Positions 61,395 to 64,000 of a DNA stretch of 64,000 nucleotides are shown piece by piece. The notes below the pieces were generated by a model. The model saw nothing but the letters and a program-made list of their open reading frames with translations. It had not been told where the DNA came from and made no database searches. Both the position numbers and the translations under genes were made by a program. The DNA comes from Richelia sinica FACHB-800. Its GTDB lineage: Bacteria > Cyanobacteriota > Cyanobacteriia > Cyanobacteriales > Nostocaceae. How positions within the stretch are numbered: position 1 is the stretch's first letter; the number at the start of each line of letters is the position of its first letter. Location of the stretch: positions 248,001-312,000 of the forward strand of contig NZ_JACJTT010000002.1 in NCBI RefSeq assembly GCF_014698825.1, read 5' to 3'.

Positions 61395-62228
61395 TTACCC
61401 CTTGACCCCACTCCCCGTATCTGTAGGGACAATATATCTTTGTAAAAACAAAAATAATATCAACACTGGTGCAATAGAAATAATCGAACCTGCGGCAACT
61501 AATCGCCAATCTAAAGAAAAAGTCCCCGCTAATTTAGCTACTCCTAAAGGTAGAGTATATAAATTTTCATTTTGAATCACAATTAACGGCCATAAAAAAT
61601 CACTCCAAGCCCCAATAAACACAAAAATTGCTAATGTAATTAAAGCTGGACGAATGGCAGGTAACATAATGTGCCACCATAAACCTAACTCTGAACTACC
61701 ATCCAATCTGGCAGCTTCTTCTAATTCCTTCGGCACGCCTAAAAAGGCTTGACGTAAGAGAAAAATACCAAAAGCAGAGGCTAAACTAGGAAAAATCATC
61801 CCTAAATAACTATCTCTCAACCCTAATTGCCCTACTAAAATATACAGAGGAATCATGACGATTTGAAAGGGAATCATAATCGTCGAAACTATTGCCAGAA
61901 AAATAAAATTTCTGCCTGTAAATGACATTCTCGCTAGGGGATAAGCTGCCAGGGAACAAAATAGTAAGTTTAATCCCACAGTTAGAAACGCCACTAAGAT
62001 ACTATTAAATAAATATTGTCCAAAGGGCAGTGCTTGCCAAACTTGAATAAAGTTTTGTAAGGTGGGTTGAACTGGTATGAGTTGGGGTGGTGATTGTAAT
62101 ATATTTTCTGTTGATGATTTTAATGCTGTACTCAACAACCACAGGAGAGGAAATAACATTACTACGGCTATAGTTGCCAGTATTCCATAGGTGAATAAGG
62201 GTTTTAGAGGTGATTTGTACCAGGTCAT
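61395..62228 (-). CDS. Carbohydrate ABC transporter permease (MalG-like)
   Basis: The 277-aa protein has six transmembrane helices and the cytoplasmic EAA loop EEAARLDGSSELGLWWHIMLP (about 182-202) of binding-protein-dependent permeases, and ends with FLQRYIVPTDTGSGVKG, typical of the MalG/UgpE group. It normally pairs with a MalF-like permease, a MalK-like ATPase and a sugar-binding protein; none is adjacent. The GFA-family gene ends 11 bases upstream on the same strand. The start is the ATG at 62226-62228. Confidence 0.9.
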   Translation of the reverse strand: MTWYKSPLKPLFTYGILATIAVVMLFPLLWLLSTALKSSTENILQSPPQLIPVQPTLQNFIQVWQALPFGQYLFNSILVAFLTVGLNLLFCSLAAYPLARMSFTGRNFIFLAIVSTIMIPFQIVMIPLYILVGQLGLRDSYLGMIFPSLASAFGIFLLRQAFLGVPKELEEAARLDGSSELGLWWHIMLPAIRPALITLAIFVFIGAWSDFLWPLIVIQNENLYTLPLGVAKLAGTFSLDWRLVAAGSIISIAPVLILFLFLQRYIVPTDTGSGVKG

Positions 62229-62239
62229 TGTTAATGAGG

Positions 62240-62635
62240 TTAAGAATTAAGTAATTTATCAATATTCGCTTCCCAATTTAAGCCATCAAAGGGAACAATT
62301 TCAAAATCATTGATGACATTGCCATCTAAACAACGCACATTGACATCAATACAATCAGGATGACTGCGGGGAATATAAAAGGAATGAATTCCACAAATTC
62401 GACAAAATTTATGTTGAGCAATTCCTGTATTAAAGGTATAAGTTGTCAACACGTCTTCCCCTTGCAACAGTTTAAATTTGTCCTTGGGAACAATTAAATG
62501 TAAAAATCCCTTTTTTTGACAAATAGAACAATTACAATCATCTACTTTATGATGATCTACTGTGACTTGAAACCGCACTGCACCACAATGACATCCACCT
62601 TCATAAATTGCGGTTGTTTGACTCTGTGTATCCAT
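62240..62635 (-). CDS. GFA-family (Gfa/CENP-V) zinc-binding protein
   Basis: The 131-aa protein has the cysteine pattern of the GFA fold: GGCHCGAVRF (Cys15, Cys17), CNCSICQKKG (Cys34, Cys36, Cys39) and HKFCRICGIHSFYIPRSHPD near residues 83-102. These cysteines bind two zinc ions. The family is named after a glutathione-dependent formaldehyde-activating enzyme, but most members have no confirmed activity. The start is the ATG at 62633-62635. The permease gene begins 11 bases after its stop, so co-transcription is likely though functionally unexplained. Confidence 0.88.
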   Translation of the reverse strand: MDTQSQTTAIYEGGCHCGAVRFQVTVDHHKVDDCNCSICQKKGFLHLIVPKDKFKLLQGEDVLTTYTFNTGIAQHKFCRICGIHSFYIPRSHPDCIDVNVRCLDGNVINDFEIVPFDGLNWEANIDKLLNS

Positions 62636-62714
62636 ATATTAATGAATTGAAGCAAATTAACTACAGTAGACAGTTGGAAACCCTGCTAAAACCAGCTTTG
62701 TTCATTTTGAATTT

Positions 62715-63068
62715 TTAATTTGTGTAACGTGATTCTAGTTGTGTCACTCGGTTCTCTAAGGTGTTGACTTGTTGCTTCAATTCCACCACCAATGTTGATA
62801 ATCTGTCGATCATGCGATCGCGCTCTGATGGTAATCTAGCTCTAGAGCTACCAGTCTGGGGAGGGATATTATTCAAGTTCCTCGAACCAGAAGAACGAGT
62901 TTGAGCTACCATTAATTCCAGTTGATTTAACCTTATCTCCAACCCTCGCAAATCTGATTCTAGATTATTCACCCGAAAATCTGTCTGTTGTGAGGAAACA
63001 GGATGAGAAAAAACACCACTCCACAACAAAATCATCACAACCCCAGCTAACAGTAACTTTTTCATCAT
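62715..63068 (-). CDS. Exported coiled-coil protein, 117 aa, unknown function
   Basis: Not recognised. The signal peptide is clear (MMKKLLLAGVVMILLWSGVF, cleavage near PVSSQQ, about residue 27). The mature part has two heptad helices (FRVNNLESDLRGLEIRLNQL, about 31-50; LVVELKQQVNTLENRVTQL, about 93-111) separated by a Ser/Arg/Pro-rich linker. Probably periplasmic or lumenal, perhaps oligomeric. It begins 20 bases after the stop of the CIA30 gene on the same strand. Confidence 0.68.
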   Translation of the reverse strand: MMKKLLLAGVVMILLWSGVFSHPVSSQQTDFRVNNLESDLRGLEIRLNQLELMVAQTRSSGSRNLNNIPPQTGSSRARLPSERDRMIDRLSTLVVELKQQVNTLENRVTQLESRYTN

Positions 63069-63088
63069 AGGATGAGATTTTTGTCAAA

Positions 63089-64000
63089 TTATTTATCCGG
63101 TTGTAAGGCAGAAAATAGCTGTTGCCAATTAGAGCTATGAGCTATGTTTTCTCCTTCCTTGACTTCTAAAGTCAAGTTACAAGCCTGGGACTGTTTTAGC
63201 ACTTGTATACAAATTTCTGCCACATCATCACGACTGATTTTACCTTTAATATTATCTCCTTGCTCGAAAATTAATTCTTTTCCTCCTGCTGTTTCCGTTA
63301 AAGCACAAGGGCGGATAATTGTGTAAGGAATGCCACTGTTTCTTAAACTTTCTTCACCTTGCAACTTCCAAGTTAATATTCCTCCTAATTGGTCATTTAA
63401 TCTCACTGCTGGTGGTTCTTCATCTAAATTAATTCCCGGTCTCCCTGGACGAGTTACACCCGCAGAACTGACCAATACGAATTGAGGTAAATTCTTTCCT
63501 CCTACAGCTTTAATAGATTCTATTTCCAGTGCAAAGCTACCAGGAGCAAATTTGGGATTCAGCGCACCATCATATTCAAATTTGCTCAACATCAGTTGCA
63601 ATGAGCAAACTTTACTGGCATCAATTGGTGGGGAATCTTTAACAGTTTTAGCACGAAAAACAGGGGTTAAATCAGCAAAGGGAATGGTCACATCTATCCA
63701 GTTATCAACCACAGTATCAAAGGAATAGCTATAACCAACTCCATCCCAAGTTGATTCTGTTCTCAAAAAGATTTTATAGCGTTGTCCATCTCCTTTCACC
63801 CGTAATTTCACACCAGTAAATCCTGATAAGTTAATTACAGGCACAAAGTTTTTAGTCCTGACGGAAGCAAAGCCACCGGAATTAGCAGTAGAAACATTAC
63901 CACTAAACAATGCTGATTTTTCTCCTAATTGAAAACTACTAGCACTGACCCCACCCATCACCACATCATCTAATGCACCCCAAATATTTTTTAACTCAGC
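63089..64000 (-). CDS. CIA30-domain / NAD(P)-binding protein (5' end outside window)
   Basis: The frame is open to the last base, so the N terminus is missing; 303 codons remain. The left part is a CIA30-like beta-sandwich (IWGALDDVVMGGVSAS, FASVRTKNF, LRVKGDGQRYKIFLRT, WIDVTIPFADLTPVFR). It is followed by a stretch like the C-terminal half of an NAD(P)-binding Rossmann protein (FVLVSSAGVTRPG, WKLQGEESLRNSGIPYTIIRPCALTE). This CIA30 insertion in an atypical short-chain dehydrogenase is common in cyanobacteria and plastids. The nucleotide-binding glycine motif is presumably upstream, outside the window. CIA30 was first named as a complex I assembly factor; function here is open. Confidence 0.82.
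   Translation of the reverse strand, partial: AELKNIWGALDDVVMGGVSASSFQLGEKSALFSGNVSTANSGGFASVRTKNFVPVINLSGFTGVKLRVKGDGQRYKIFLRTESTWDGVGYSYSFDTVVDNWIDVTIPFADLTPVFRAKTVKDSPPIDASKVCSLQLMLSKFEYDGALNPKFAPGSFALEIESIKAVGGKNLPQFVLVSSAGVTRPGRPGINLDEEPPAVRLNDQLGGILTWKLQGEESLRNSGIPYTIIRPCALTETAGGKELIFEQGDNIKGKISRDDVAEICIQVLKQSQACNLTLEVKEGENIAHSSNWQQLFSALQPDK

Noticed and set aside
61249-61575. Plus-strand 108-codon frame after the 1282-aa gene
   Set aside because: It translates two tandem repeats and then runs antisense into the permease gene.

Overview
The window looks like chromosome of a filamentous, probably heterocyst-forming cyanobacterium (Nostocales type). The evidence is: a low-GC genome dotted with the HIP1 octamer GCGATCGC; cyanobacteria-specific genes (psb34/ssl1498, psb32, DUF1818, DUF4346, a CobT-like phosphoribosyltransferase, an At5g03900-like membrane protein, a CIA30 protein); a cyanobacterial RNase P RNA; and short tandem intergenic repeats of the kind known from heterocystous strains. 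No species is claimed. No insertion sequence, prophage or CRISPR array was seen.

Layout. 1-2000: 3' end of a phosphoketolase gene, a 92-bp MITE-like repeat and a TrpD2-type protein. 2500-9570: three multidomain histidine kinases, two of them adjacent and sharing a recently duplicated kinase core. 10060-11815: two tandem paralogous metallophosphoesterases. 12570-20500: two Wzz/Wzc-type polysaccharide co-polymerases (only one with a C-terminal tyrosine cluster), a SpoIID-domain protein and two conserved cyanobacterial proteins. 21416: tRNA-Gln.

22226-29547 is the most interesting accessory region, a lasso-type RiPP cluster: PqqD-like B1, B2 protease, Asn-synthetase-like cyclase, a 63-aa precursor, an HPr-kinase-like protein, an ABC exporter and a nucleotidyltransferase. 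The precursor leader fits the lasso leader rule, but its predicted core does not: no Gly/Ala/Ser/Cys at position 1 and no Asp/Glu at 7-9. The precursor has a candidate promoter of its own and two hairpins directly downstream, so it may be expressed above its neighbours. A dioxygenase-like protein, a secreted beta-helix protein and a serine-hydrolase-like protein follow and may or may not belong.

34000-45800: psb34, a short-chain dehydrogenase preceded by a possible structured RNA, a HupE/UreJ-like protein, a sugar transferase, surE, psb32, DUF4346, a FemAB-like acyltransferase, a RibD-C reductase, a Cache-domain histidine kinase and a Gfo/Idh/MocA oxidoreductase. 46000-51230: minus-strand housekeeping block with rnc, rnpB, an unknown protein, corA, tRNA-Pro, DUF1818, an exported protein and rpoZ. 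51450-64000: exported proteins, a solute-binding lipoprotein, CobT-like, DUF2232, a Crp/Fnr regulator, a 1282-aa protein with a C-terminal Hsp70/actin-like ATPase, a sugar ABC permease, a GFA-family protein and a CIA30 protein cut by the window end.

All calls come from reading the sequence and remembered family features; no database search was made. Where a TTG or GTG extension lay upstream of a better-placed ATG, or the reverse, the chosen start is explained. Domain boundaries are approximate.
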